Assembly: GCA_011319805.1 (NCBI GenBank)
Contig: SJRY01000260.1
Coordinates: 434,001 to 498,000 of the forward strand
DNA length: 64,000 nt
Direction: 5' to 3'
From: Macrocybe gigantea
Lineage: Eukaryota > Basidiomycota > Agaricomycetes > Agaricales > Callistosporiaceae
Numbering within the stretch: the stretch's first letter is position 1; each line of letters opens with the position of its first letter. Under the pieces are notes generated by a model that was given only the letters and a program-made list of their open reading frames with translations, did no database searches and was not told the DNA's origin. Shown in pieces: positions 45,925 to 56,279 of this stretch. Position numbers and translations under genes: made by a program.

Positions 45925-46997
45925 AGAACACAACAGTCATTTTGCGCTTCACGACCGACTGCTTTTCGACCTCTCTTCTCCACGCTGCTGTCATTTCTGT
46001 TTCTGCTCAACGACTCCTGCCTATTGAAGTTGAAATGAGGCTCACCAAGTCACGGACTCTTACTTAATGTATCTCTGAGCGCAAGTCCAACACTGTCGAT
46101 TTTTTCCGTTCTTTCATCTCTTATCGTGTATCACATACTCACTCGCCTTTTATTCTCTGCACATTCTTGTCCCTTCTGGATGCTGTTCTGCCTTGTACCC
46201 GCAGCAACTTTATGGTCGGACTGATGATTTTTTTTAATACTTTGGACTCTTACAACGTTCATCTGGTCGAACCAGTCAGTTCCTTTGTTGCACGTGATGC
46301 GGTGTTGTATTCCTCATAATCTGCTTTGTATTCCGCAAAATGCTGCACAATAAAGTATTCTAGTCGATGATTCAGGACAGATGTCTCGCGATGAACCGCC
46401 AAGGGGCTAGAATGCTGCAAAGCTGTTGTATTGCCCTGATTGAGCTCACATCGCTCTGCATTCAATAATAGCCCTCTTTTCATGGCTTGTTCAATGCATT
46501 AGTTGAACTATCTGTAAAGCTAGTGGAAGTTGCATAACACCAGTATGCAATGTCCATCGGGGCATTGAGGATGGAACAGGCAATGCCTAGAGCACATTCT
46601 AGCTTAAGCAGTAATTGCCTGGGAGGCCTCTAATTACATTATATTTCAATGTGCCTAGGAAAATGACTGGTAGTATGCATTAAATTGACTGAGGAGAGAT
46701 TAGATGCCTGCCCATTGCAATGATCACCACTTTCTCGGCTGGTGGTTTCATACAGCCTTCTCATCAACTTGGTTCTCCAGATCTAGCCATCCAAAAATTT
46801 TAGCAGTGATGATCTGGCAGCCAGGTCTGAACAAGCTGTACAACAAGTTTGCATTCAACAATGATACCACCAATGCATTAGATTATCAATATTTTATTGG
46901 CTGGGGGTCTGAGTAAATGTCAAGCATTCAAACAAGCTTGAGAAAAGGCCACAAGGCCAATTCCTTGGGATGCTGTTTGAGACAGATTGGCCATCCC
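45925..46997. other. 3' flank and AT-rich sequence left of element A
   Basis: Begins with the 3' end of the gene at 44878-45924. Short frames at 46259-46483 (-) and 46704-46916 (+) could be old transposon debris but carry no recognisable motif. Confidence 0.4.
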
Positions 46998-47415
46998 TGT
47001 TACGATTTCAAGACTTATCGTTATCTTGACGACGGGCACGTGACTCAAGAACCACATGACGAACACGTGACATGAAGCGTGACATGACAAACAAGATACA
47101 ATGCGACAACTTGAGGAAACCCTACGACAATGACATGTCAGTGCTGACTAGGGCATAGGGTTATTGCACAGTATCTGCAGGATAACATGAGGAGTGCAGC
47201 AGGATCCTTACTCATTCAACTTAGGGCTGAGGGTTTCACACAACATGAGGATAGCATAAGTCGTGGTCTGTGCTTAGGAATTGTAACAGATAAATAGCTA
47301 AATTGTATGTAGTAGAACTCAGCTTCAAGCTGGCTAAATACTAGCATACTTCTCCCTGCCTCTCACCTCTGAGTTAGTTAGAGTGACCTGCATGCAGATT
47401 TGGTTTTGCATAGCA
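46998..47415 (+). repeat. 5' LTR of element A
   Basis: 418 bp, TGTTA...TAGCA. By eye it differs from the 3' LTR at about 26 positions, all but one transitions. Its TATA box has decayed (AGATAAATAG against TATATAAATAG in the 3' LTR) and its transcript-start 11-mer has one G-to-A change. Confidence 0.93.
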
Positions 47416-48354
47416 AAAGCTCGAAGCTAGCCCTTGTGCACCTCACTACTCTTATTCTCTCTGCTGCCCTTCCTTCGTTGCCCAATGGCCTCGAGTGCCG
47501 TGCAACCAAAGGAACCTGCTGCATCATCACAACTCTTTCCTCTACCAAAACTAACATTTCTACTTTCCACCACTACTCCCCACCCTGCACTAACCCATAT
47601 TCCAGTCTCTATCAGAAGTCCTTGCTCATTGTACTTGGACGTACGAGAGGTCTAAGGGTAACATTGAGTCCGACCCTGACCAAATCAAGCATCAAAAGGC
47701 TATGCTAGGATAATCTTTGGAGAGTCCTACCACATGTTTGACCAAGTAGTGTGTTGACCCAGGATGTACCTCAGCAAGAGAGACAGGAGGACTCGGACGT
47801 GTGGATAGTCCCCACCCACCGACCACCTTACTCAAGCATGCCCCTGAAAGTCATTGTCGGAAATGTGTATTGACCCAAAATGAGAAAGGAGTCACCAGAC
47901 CACTGGGACTTCTGACAATGAAACCTTTCTTAACTGCTATTTGGGGCATCCCTGTTGTGACAGAGATTTGAGCCAACCCATCTGCAGTTTAACAGGCACC
48001 CATCTCTTTTCTCAGACCTAACCAAAGCAGGAGTCAATAGTTGCATGCTGCCTGCATGGTACTAATCGACTATTCCATTACACAAAACCATCCTGTTTCC
48101 AACCTTGCCTCTTTCTGCACACAAATCTGCCACAATCCCCTTTACCGACAACATATTGGTTACACCCTCATCAGAAAGAACCTTCACCTCCAAAACTGCA
48201 TGGTTGAAGTCAAGTACGAGTACTGGACAAACTACTACCCCAACCTCTCCCCTCGATGCAACCCCTCTGTCTTCATCTGGGACGAAGACCCACCGGAACT
48301 TGAATTTTACCCCTGACTTCACTGATGAAGGGAAACTCCTGAGCAACACCCATA
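47416..48354 (+). other. Element A leader between 5' LTR and gag
   Basis: Begins with the primer-binding site AGCTCGAAGCT (47418-47428, two bases after the LTR). A frame starting near 47485 (MASSAVQPKEPAAS) is open to about 47707 and then meets stops; it may be the eroded start of gag or a leader ORF. Confidence 0.5.
47418..47428 (+). promoter_or_regulatory. Self-priming primer-binding site of element A
   Basis: AGCTCGAAGCT is the exact reverse complement of AGCTTCGAGCT at 60527-60537 in the 3' LTR, which lies 34 bp downstream of TATATAAATA (60493), where transcription should start. Confidence 0.75.
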
Positions 48355-49425
48355 ATGGAGCTCATCGCCACACTCTTTGCCTTCATTACCATCATCCTTA
48401 CTACTCTTTTTGCCACCAACCCTCTTGCCCTAGCCTGGGGCACTCTTCGAAACAATCCTCAGCAGGCTGAACAGGTTCAAAATGTGACACGGACTTTGGT
48501 CAATGTGATCAAAGAAGAACTGGGCTTGGGCAAGAAGTCCAAGAGAATAAAATCGGAACCACTGGATCCATATAAGGGGGATCCCGGTTTAATCAGAAGT
48601 TGGCTTCGATGCATGGAAGTCTACTTTGACAAGGAGGAAATAACCAACAAATGGGATATGATCACCTATGCATTGCAATGGATCACGGGAGGCAAGGCCA
48701 AACATGCACAGAACTGGGCAGACTCTAAGCTACAAGAGTGGCTAGAGTTCAAAACCGAATTAAATGGACGTAGGCAGGAATTCAGAAACCATTCCACCTA
48801 TGATGACTGCAAACATGGCTGCATCATTATGCTGGCAATGGCTAACACTCTGGAAGTCAGGACAGATCCCCTTGGACATCTTCCACCATTCAAAGACTGG
48901 GAGAACTTCAAGACAGAAGCCTGCGAGTTCTTTATGACCACAGAGACATGAAACAATGTGATCATTCAGATTAAGGAACTGTTGCAGCAACAATGACTGG
49001 TCGAGGATTATATCATTGAATTCCAGAGCTGGGCTCCCTTGATAGAATACAATGATATCACTCTCATCAACATCTTTAAATACAGACTTGACCAGGCACT
49101 CAGATGACATATCATCGAACTGGGAGGTGTCCATGAGGAGGACATCAACTGGTAGTACAAATGCATAATGGAACTGGACCGACAATATTGCCAGGCCCAG
49201 AAAGAATTTGGTGTGAAGGAGCGATTCACTCCCAAGCAAATACAGAAATTGGCACAGGGAACCACAGCACCTAAGGAGCAAACTCCGGCACTAGCGACCG
49301 GTAATGCTCAAGGTCAGCCTGACCCAAATGCCATGGATGTTGACCAGATGAGGTGCAAAGGCTGCTGCTTCCAGTGCAGACAGAAGGGACATATTGGATG
49401 TAACTGCCCGATGAACCCCGGCTGA
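48355..49425 (+). pseudogene. Element A gag with CCHC zinc knuckle
   Basis: One frame carries a capsid-like region (SEPLDPYKGDPGLIRSWLRC, YALQWITGGKAKHAQ, FKDWENFKTEACEFF) and ends in a zinc knuckle CFQCRQKGHIGCNC, spacing CX2CX4HX4C. It is broken by in-frame TGA codons, the first at 48949-48951 and more at about 48995, 49105 and 49154. Gag packages the element RNA into particles; this copy cannot make a full product without suppressing stops. Confidence 0.85.
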
Positions 49426-49754
49426 AATATGCTGTACAGAACATAGAGATGCAGGATGAGACTACCACTGCTGCTAAGATTGAAGAGCTGAAACAGGGTT
49501 TTTAATAGAGCTGGGAAGAAGCACTGCTCCGCCGGCTGATTATGTATTATCGAATATAAATATAAGAGACATTCCTGATCTTAAAGAGTATTTCGAATGA
49601 GAAGGTGCATGAGAGTTCAGCCTCGTAAAAGGATATACCCTACCCTGGGTAGCTCAACAGATCTATTGGCAGGACGAGTCTAAGGCATACTTGATCCTTA
49701 AGGCATGGACAGATCAATCACAACAGAAGGACATCTCACTGGAAAGGCTTCGTA

Positions 49755-50074
49755 TGTTACAGACGTCACCCAAAGGACCATTCATTTTCTTATCTTATCT
49801 TTCCCACATTCCTTATCTCCCCCGTCATGCTGCACAGCGTGCAGCCATCGAGTCATCCCACTTCCCTAGTCATCCTGAGTCATCTCTTTCCAGTCTTACT
49901 CATCTGCAGTCCACAGCATTGTGCAGCCCATGGTCCGTGCTCAAGTACTGTAATGTATATAAGGACTCCCAGATGTACCAGTAGCGCTAGGCTTAATATT
50001 CCTTTTGCCATCATCTCAAGACCACTCTCGCACTTAGTCTGCCCAAGTCCTTCTGAGATTCGTCTAGCCTAACA
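49755..50074 (+). repeat. 5' LTR of element B
   Basis: 320 bp, TGTTACAG...CCTAACA. It contains TATATAAGG (49956) and, 33 bp on, the predicted transcript start AGGCTTAATAT (49989-49999). Confidence 0.95.
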
Positions 50075-50076
50075 AG

Positions 50077-50087
50077 ATATTAAGCCT
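50077..50087 (+). promoter_or_regulatory. Self-priming primer-binding site of element B
   Basis: ATATTAAGCCT starts two bases after the LTR and is the exact reverse complement of AGGCTTAATAT at 49989-49999, the predicted 5' end of the transcript. This is the geometry of Tf1 self-priming; no tRNA 3' end (TGG start) is visible. Confidence 0.82.
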
Positions 50088-50230
50088 CGTCGAGACTCGC
50101 TCAGACTCACACACACACCACATCACGCTTTATCAAAGACTTGATCAATATTCGATGACAAGCAGTCGCCGACCCAGCGAGCACTAGCAGGAGCGACGAG
50201 AACACTTGGCTCAGAGAAGTAGACTAGGCA

Positions 50231-51898
50231 TTGCAGTCCACGCCATTTGCAGAGACAGTCCATGCCACCCGCAGAGACACCAGCAATCCAAACAAACGAA
50301 AGAGAGAGCGCATGCCTACACCAAGTAGCGATGACGAAGAGCAGGCATTTCTGAGAGAGTTTGCCTTCACCACCACAGATGAGCCTGCTGAGATCCTCAG
50401 CGAAGGAGCAGCACAACTCATTGCAGAACTCTTCCTAGAAGGGGAATATGGGATAAGCCCAGAAGAGCTGTGGTCAGACCAGAATCTTCTTGCCGAAGAA
50501 GAGGATGAACCCATCCGCAAGAAAACGAGAGAAGAACGAACACAAGCCCGAGACTTTAGGTGACAACAGATTGAGAACTATAATCGCCGAACACAGGAGG
50601 AAGACATACTGATACAGAAAGGGCACGACACACAGAGCATATGACAGAACCAATGAGAACGACACCAGAGTCAAGGACACACAGGAACGAAACCGCTGAA
50701 CCCCTTCAGAGGACCAATCCGCTGAAGCACTGCATAAGGAAAGAATTGCACCACTATGGCGAAAGTAAGCAACAGCAACTGGGACAAATACTATTGGTGG
50801 AGGGAGCGAAAAGGATTACCAAAGACAAATGGACCGACCGCCGCAGAGTGGGCCGATTTTGAACAAGCTTGTAGAATCGCAGGAGTCGACCTAGACTACT
50901 GGAAAGAACAGAGAGAGGAGCGAAGACAGAAACAGCTCCAAGAACAACAAGCCCAAGTACAAGCACAGCAGACCCAAGAACAACAGATCCAGGAACAGGA
51001 AAGCCAAGACCAAGAGAACATCAAAGAAACCCCCCAAAGGATGATGACAGAATACAAGGGAATCATCGCCGACCCGAAATCCTTTACAGGAGATCGAATG
51101 TCCTTCGATATTTGGTGGAGGAAGATGAAACTTTACATAACCGCACATGGAGACCTCATGGATATACAGAAGATTGGAGCGGTCCTGTCTAGAATGACCG
51201 ACGGACCTGGAGCCCACTGGGTGTCAAAGAAGATTGACACCACTACTAACCAAAGCATATGGGCTAACTTCATAACCAAGATAGAGATACAATTCAGCAA
51301 TGTCATATTACTATTGCAAGCAGGAAGCAAACTATTTAATATCAGACAGGAAAACCGATCCATTGATGAATTTCTGAATGAATTCATAGACCTTGCAGGG
51401 AAAGCAGGAATGACAGGAACAGCCCCTCATTTCTTACTCAAGAAGAGTTTAAACCAAAGGACAGCAGAAGCAGTACACTCGATCTCTGCACTTCTAACAG
51501 ATGGAGATGAAAATATCAAGATGATTTGAGCAATTGGATGAAACATTGATGAACACAGGAATGTAATGAGAGGAGAATTCACAAGCAATCAGCGCAAGCC
51601 TGGAAATCTGAGCTGAGGAGCAGGACAGGCCATGGAAGTCAACAAAGTACAAAGCAACAATTGCTTCAATTGCAATAAGCCAGGGTACCTTTCACAAAAC
51701 TGCCCAGAACTGCAAAAAGGAGCAGCAAATATCACATGTTTCAACTGTGGCTTGAAGGGACACTATGCACAGAATTGCAAGAAGAAGAAGAAAGGAAAAT
51801 CCCAAGTCAGAGAAGTGAAAGAAGAAGAAGGAGAGGACGAAGAAGACAAGGATGAAGAAAGCTCTGATAAAGAGGGTTTTACCGAAGGGTCCGACTAA
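50231..51898 (+). pseudogene. Element B gag with two zinc knuckles
   Basis: A single frame, interrupted by C-to-T-type stops, spans 50231 to 51898. Clear parts are an N-terminal acidic region (MPTPSSDDEEQAF), a Gln-rich coiled coil (QQAQVQAQQTQEQQ), the capsid-like KSFTGDRMSFDIWWRKMKLY and IDEFLNEFIDLAGKAGM, and two CCHC knuckles CFNCNKPGYLSQNC and CFNCGLKGHYAQNC. It ends in an acidic tail. Stops fall near 50561 and 51527 among others. It provides RNA packaging in intact relatives. Confidence 0.85.
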
Positions 51899-51909
51899 GA
51901 GGTGCTAAA

Positions 51910-54900
51910 TCGCGACCCATACAACTGAAACAGACTCGCTTCGATACCGGATGTAGATCATCCCATACTCTGAAATACACCATTCCTGCCAAGCGATCTG
52001 AAGCACCAAGGAAAACCATCCAAGGGGACAAACCACCAAAGAGGAAAGAACTCGCAGTACCAGCAAGAATATGAATGCGAAAAGGAGTCACAACGATAAC
52101 ACCAGAAGTCGATAGTGGAGCAGATAGGACCTGCATCAACACTACGATAGTAGCAAAAACAGGACTGAAGACATGACAAATCAAGAAGATTTCCATCATA
52201 AATGCAGACAGATCACCCAACTGCCAGAAAACAGCAGACCGAGTAGCGGAGGTCCACATCGACATTAAAGGACACAAGGAGCATATGGAAGCCATTGTAC
52301 TCGACATCGGAAAAACCGACATGCTACTAGGACATGACTGGCTTGTCTACCACAACCCAACAATCAAATGGAGGACAGGAGAAGTTGTCTTCGACAGATG
52401 CCCTAAAACGTGCAAAATAAACCACCAGACGATTAAGATACAGAAGGTGGCTGAATCACCGAAAACCACAGCCAGTGACAAGACAGGAACCCAGATACCA
52501 CCATATCTGATCAGATTCAAACACCTCTTCAAGGAGAAGAACTTTGATCGCTTACCAGACCACAAAGAATGGGACCATGAAATAAACTTAACGAAGGATG
52601 CACCCAAAACGATACCAAGCAAGGTTTATCCGATGACACAGAAAGAACTAGAGGAACTAGATGCCTTTGTCGAAGAAGGATTACGAACAGGAAAAATACG
52701 CCCATCGAAATCGCCTTATGCAGCACCCTGCTTCTTTCGCAACAAGAAGGATGGAAGCAAATGACTCATCCAAGACTACCGGGAGATAAACAAATATATG
52801 GTCAAGGACAAATTCCCACTACCACACATCAGCGAGCTCCTTGATGTATTACAAGGAGCAAAGTACTTTAGCAAGATCGATATTATTTGGGGATACAATA
52901 ATGTGCGCATCCGGAAAGGGGATGAATGGAAGGCAGCCTTCCTAACAGCAAGAGGACTCTTCGAACTGACAGTCATGTATTTTGGGCAGTGCAACGCACC
53001 AGGCACTTTTAGCCGAATGATGGCAAGCCTCTTCCAAGACCAAATATGAAGAAGAGTGTGCATAATCTATATGGACGACATCATAATCATCGGACAAACA
53101 TGAGAGGAACTCCAAAAGAACACCATAGAAGTCATGGAAATACTGAACAAGAATGACCTGTTCATCAAAGGACCGAAATGCGTCTGGGAATCATCAAAAG
53201 TCCCAGTACTAGGATACGTCGTAGGAGAGGGGAAGGTAGAAATGGAACCAGAAAAGATCACAGCCATACAATCCTGGCCAACCCCAAAGATGAAGAAAGA
53301 ACTACAAAAGTTCTTGGGATTCATGAACTTTTACCGATGATTCATCAAGGGATATGCAAAGGTCGCTAAACCCCTGACGGAGTTGACTGGAAACAAAGCA
53401 TTCCAGTGGACAGACAAGCAACAGGACGCCTTCAAAGAGCTGATCTGACATATAACCTCAGCACCCATTCTAGCACTACCACAAACAGAAGGAAAATTCC
53501 GAGTCAAAACGGACGCCTCAGGATATGCCATTGGAGCGGTACTATCACAATAGCAGAAAGGACTATGGCATCCGATCGCATTCATTTCGAGATGCATGAC
53601 CCCAGCGGAACAAAACTACGAAATCTATGACAAGGAACTTCTTGCAATAATGGTCGCACTAAAGACATGGAGACAATACCTCCTCGAAGCTCGAGAGAAG
53701 TTCGAAATATTGATGGATCACAAAAACCTATCATACTTCCGGAAGCTACAGCGACTCAATTCAAGACAGATTGGCTGGTACCTGAAATTACAGGAATATG
53801 ACTACGAACTACGACACGTACCAGGAAAGGCGAATGGAAAAGCAGATGTCCTGTCACGGATGGCAGGATATGAAGAAAACCTAGTAGAGAAGGATGATAT
53901 ACAAATGATCAAAGAGGCAGCATTCATTCAACATCTGGAAAGAGTAATGAACAAGACTTCAAATTTATGATATTCGAGGACAAACACCCATGAAGAGAAG
54001 AAGCAGAAAATAATGAGGCAATACAAACAAGAGGAATCACGATGATCAAATCCTCAAGGATAGAACAAATTCGACAATGCACATGAAGGGAGATGATTGT
54101 AACAACAGGACTGAAGGAAAAACCACACTGGTTCACAGAAGACGACCACATCGTATACGTAGGAGGAAAAATCTATGTTCCTCCAGACAACAAACTGAAG
54201 GAAAACATCATGTTTGAACACCACGACACACCCATCGGAGGACACCCAGGACAATACCGCATGCATGAGCTCATAAGCCGCACCTATTGGTGGCCATCAA
54301 TGCTAACGGACATCAAGAAGTATGTCAATGGATGCGAAACATGTCAGTGAAACAAAATCATCCGACAAAAGAAACACGCACCCCTGCACCTGCACGAAGT
54401 CCCACAGCAACCATGGGAAGATATCGGAGTAGATCTCATAGGACCGCTACCCAGCTCGAACAGCTTTAATGCCATCACTGCAGTCACAGACCGCCTGACC
54501 AAGATGATCCACCTAGTCCCACAAAGACCGAACTCACAGCAGAAGGTCTCGCATGACTATACCGAGACAACGTGTGGCGGCTTTATGGAATCCCACGAAA
54601 GATCATCAGTGATCAAGGACCCCAGTTCACAGCGCGATTCATGACAGCACTTCTAAAATTACTCAGAACAAAGCAAAATCTGTCAACGGCCTATCACCCA
54701 CAGACAGATGGACAGGCGGAACGATCCCACCAAGAAATGGAAGCCTTCCTCAGAAGCTTCACAAACAACTTACAGGATGATTGGGTAGAATGGATAGCAA
54801 TCGCAGAGTACCAATACAATGACAAAGCACACCAGGGAACAAAGGAGACACCATTCTACCTCAACTATGGAATGCACCCCTGGAAGGGAGAGCCACAGAC

Positions 54901-55522
54901 AACAGAAGGGAATAACCCCGCAGCAAAAGACTTCGTCAAAAGAATGAACCAAATATGAAAGGAAGCAAATGCTGCGCTGCAATATGCACAAACACAAGCC
55001 AAAGACAATTACGATGCGAGACGAAAACCAGCCTGTGAATACAAGAAAGGGGATAGAGTATGGCTAGAAGCCACCAATATCACAGTCAATCGACCATCAA
55101 AGAAGTTATTAGCACTCTGATACAGACCGTTCAAGGTGGTTGAAAAGAAAGGAGCCTTGGCATATCGCCTGGAACTCCCAGCATCATGGCAGCTGATACA
55201 CTCCATGTTCAATGAAACACTGCTCATGCCTTACAAAGGACCCTGTTTCAAGATACAAGAGCGACCATCACCACCACCCCCTGAAATCATAAATGATGAA
55301 GAAGAGTACGAGATAGAAGAGATCCTAAAAAGGAAGAAACAAGGGAGGGGGATGCTATTCCTGGTCAAATGGAAAGGATACGGACACGAAGAGAACACAT
55401 GGATCAAAGAGAAGGAACTGGGGAATGTGCAGCAAGCTCTAGACCACTTCCTAAAGAAGACTGCGAACCAGGATAAAAGGATCATGACAAGAGGGAAGAA
55501 GACCAAAAATCGCACTTCATGA
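51910..55522 (+). pseudogene. Element B pol: PR-RT-RNase H-IN-chromodomain
   Basis: Protease motif DSGADRTCIN (about 52111). RT: HEINLTKDAPKTIPSKVYPM, LIQDYREINKY, YFSKIDI, and catalytic YMDD at 53068-53079. RNase H: VKTDASGYAIGAVLSQ, YDKELLAIMVALKTW. Integrase: HH...CETC zinc site (about 54220-54350), GVDLIGPLP, SDQGPQF, AYHPQTDGQAERSHQEME. A chromodomain (MLFLVKWKGYGHEENTW) closes it. Frame 1 reads to about 53970, then frame shifts near 53990 and 54521 move it to other frames. In-frame stops are mostly TGA at sites where arginine is conserved (for example FYR-stop-FIKG). Pol lies in the -1 frame relative to gag. Confidence 0.9.
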
Positions 55523-55917
55523 CCACCAACGCCCCCATCAGCATCGACAGCAGCGAGGACAGCCATGCACCTACCCCCAACCGCCCAAGCGACCTCGAGA
55601 ATCTGGCAAGGATTCTCAATGCTAGCGACTACATGGACCCCCTCGCTATCATACTTGGTGCATATATGCGCTATGTTATGACCGTCCGCATGCACCTCTG
55701 GACCAGGCGAACCCCTGATGGGACTGGCCCCACTGCAGCTGAATGTATCGCGCTTCAAGAGGCGATGGAAATGCTTCGTACAGAAAACCGGCGACTTAAA
55801 CTCCTCGCCACCACACTCCATCATATCCACGCCTATAATGAAGAGCTCATTCATACATGGGCCCCGTGTGCCGCGACCACCTGGGAGACCAACACTGGGT
55901 GGGAACAGCTGGACTAA
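55519..55917 (+). CDS. Element B third ORF (132 aa), ATGA-overlapping pol
   Basis: An intact frame starting at the ATG inside the pol terminator (TTCATGACC: pol stop TGA and this ATG overlap). The product begins MTTNAPISIDSSEDSH, has YMDPLAIILGAYMRYV and an alpha-helical stretch AAECIALQEAMEMLRTENRRL. The same ORF, at the same place after the chromodomain, is present with stops in the truncated copy C. It is not env-like (no signal peptide or membrane anchor). Role unknown; the overlap suggests reinitiation of translation after pol. Confidence 0.7.
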   Translation: MTTNAPISIDSSEDSHAPTPNRPSDLENLARILNASDYMDPLAIILGAYMRYVMTVRMHLWTRRTPDGTGPTAAECIALQEAMEMLRTENRRLKLLATTLHHIHAYNEELIHTWAPCAATTWETNTGWEQLD

Positions 55918-55939
55918 GGTTTTTCACGAGGACACGAAT

Positions 55940-55954
55940 CTACAGAGAGGGTGA
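55940..55954 (+). other. Polypurine tract of element B
   Basis: ACAGAGAGGGTGA directly precedes the 3' LTR at 55955, the expected plus-strand primer site. Confidence 0.7.
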
Positions 55955-56274
55955 TGTTACAGATGTCACCCAAAGGACCATTCATTTTCTTATCTTATCT
56001 TTCCCACATCCCTTATCTCCCCCGTCATGCTGCGCAGCATGCAGCCATCAAGTCATCCCACTTCCCTAGTCATCCTGAGTCATCTCCTTCCAGTCTTACT
56101 CATCCGCAGTCCACAGCATTGCACAGCCCATGGTCCGTGCTCAAGTACTGTAATGTGTATAAGGACTCCCAGATGTACCAGTAGCGCTAGGCTTAATATT
56201 CCTTTTGCCATCATCTCAAGACCACTCTCACACTTAGTCTGCCCGAGTCCTTCTGAGATTCGTCTAGCCTAACA
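55955..56274 (+). repeat. 3' LTR of element B
   Basis: 320 bp, same length as the 5' LTR; about 12 differences, all transitions, seven at a CpG in one of the two copies. Confidence 0.95.
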
Positions 56275-56279
56275 TCGTA

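Larger units (their letters stand above)
49755..56274 (+). mobile_element. Chromovirus B, nested inside element A
   Basis: 6.5 kb with 320-bp LTRs at both ends and a perfect target duplication TCGTA (49750-49754, 56275-56279). It interrupts element A between gag and protease: removing B and one TCGTA restores an A reading frame (ERLR-KINQMNDHD). Order: gag with two zinc knuckles, aspartic protease, reverse transcriptase (YMDD intact), RNase H, integrase, chromodomain, and a third ORF. It belongs to the Tf1/sushi-like self-priming group by its primer-binding site. LTRs differ at about 12 positions, all transitions, so it is younger than A. Confidence 0.95.

Noticed and set aside
47416..47440. 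tRNA-derived primer-binding site for element A
   Set aside because: The sequence after the LTR does not start with TGG or match a tRNA 3' end; the self-complementary 11-mer explains it better.
55231..55854. 207-codon frame antisense to the end of element B
   Set aside because: It is the reverse shadow of the chromodomain and third ORF, which are supported by homology between copies B and C.
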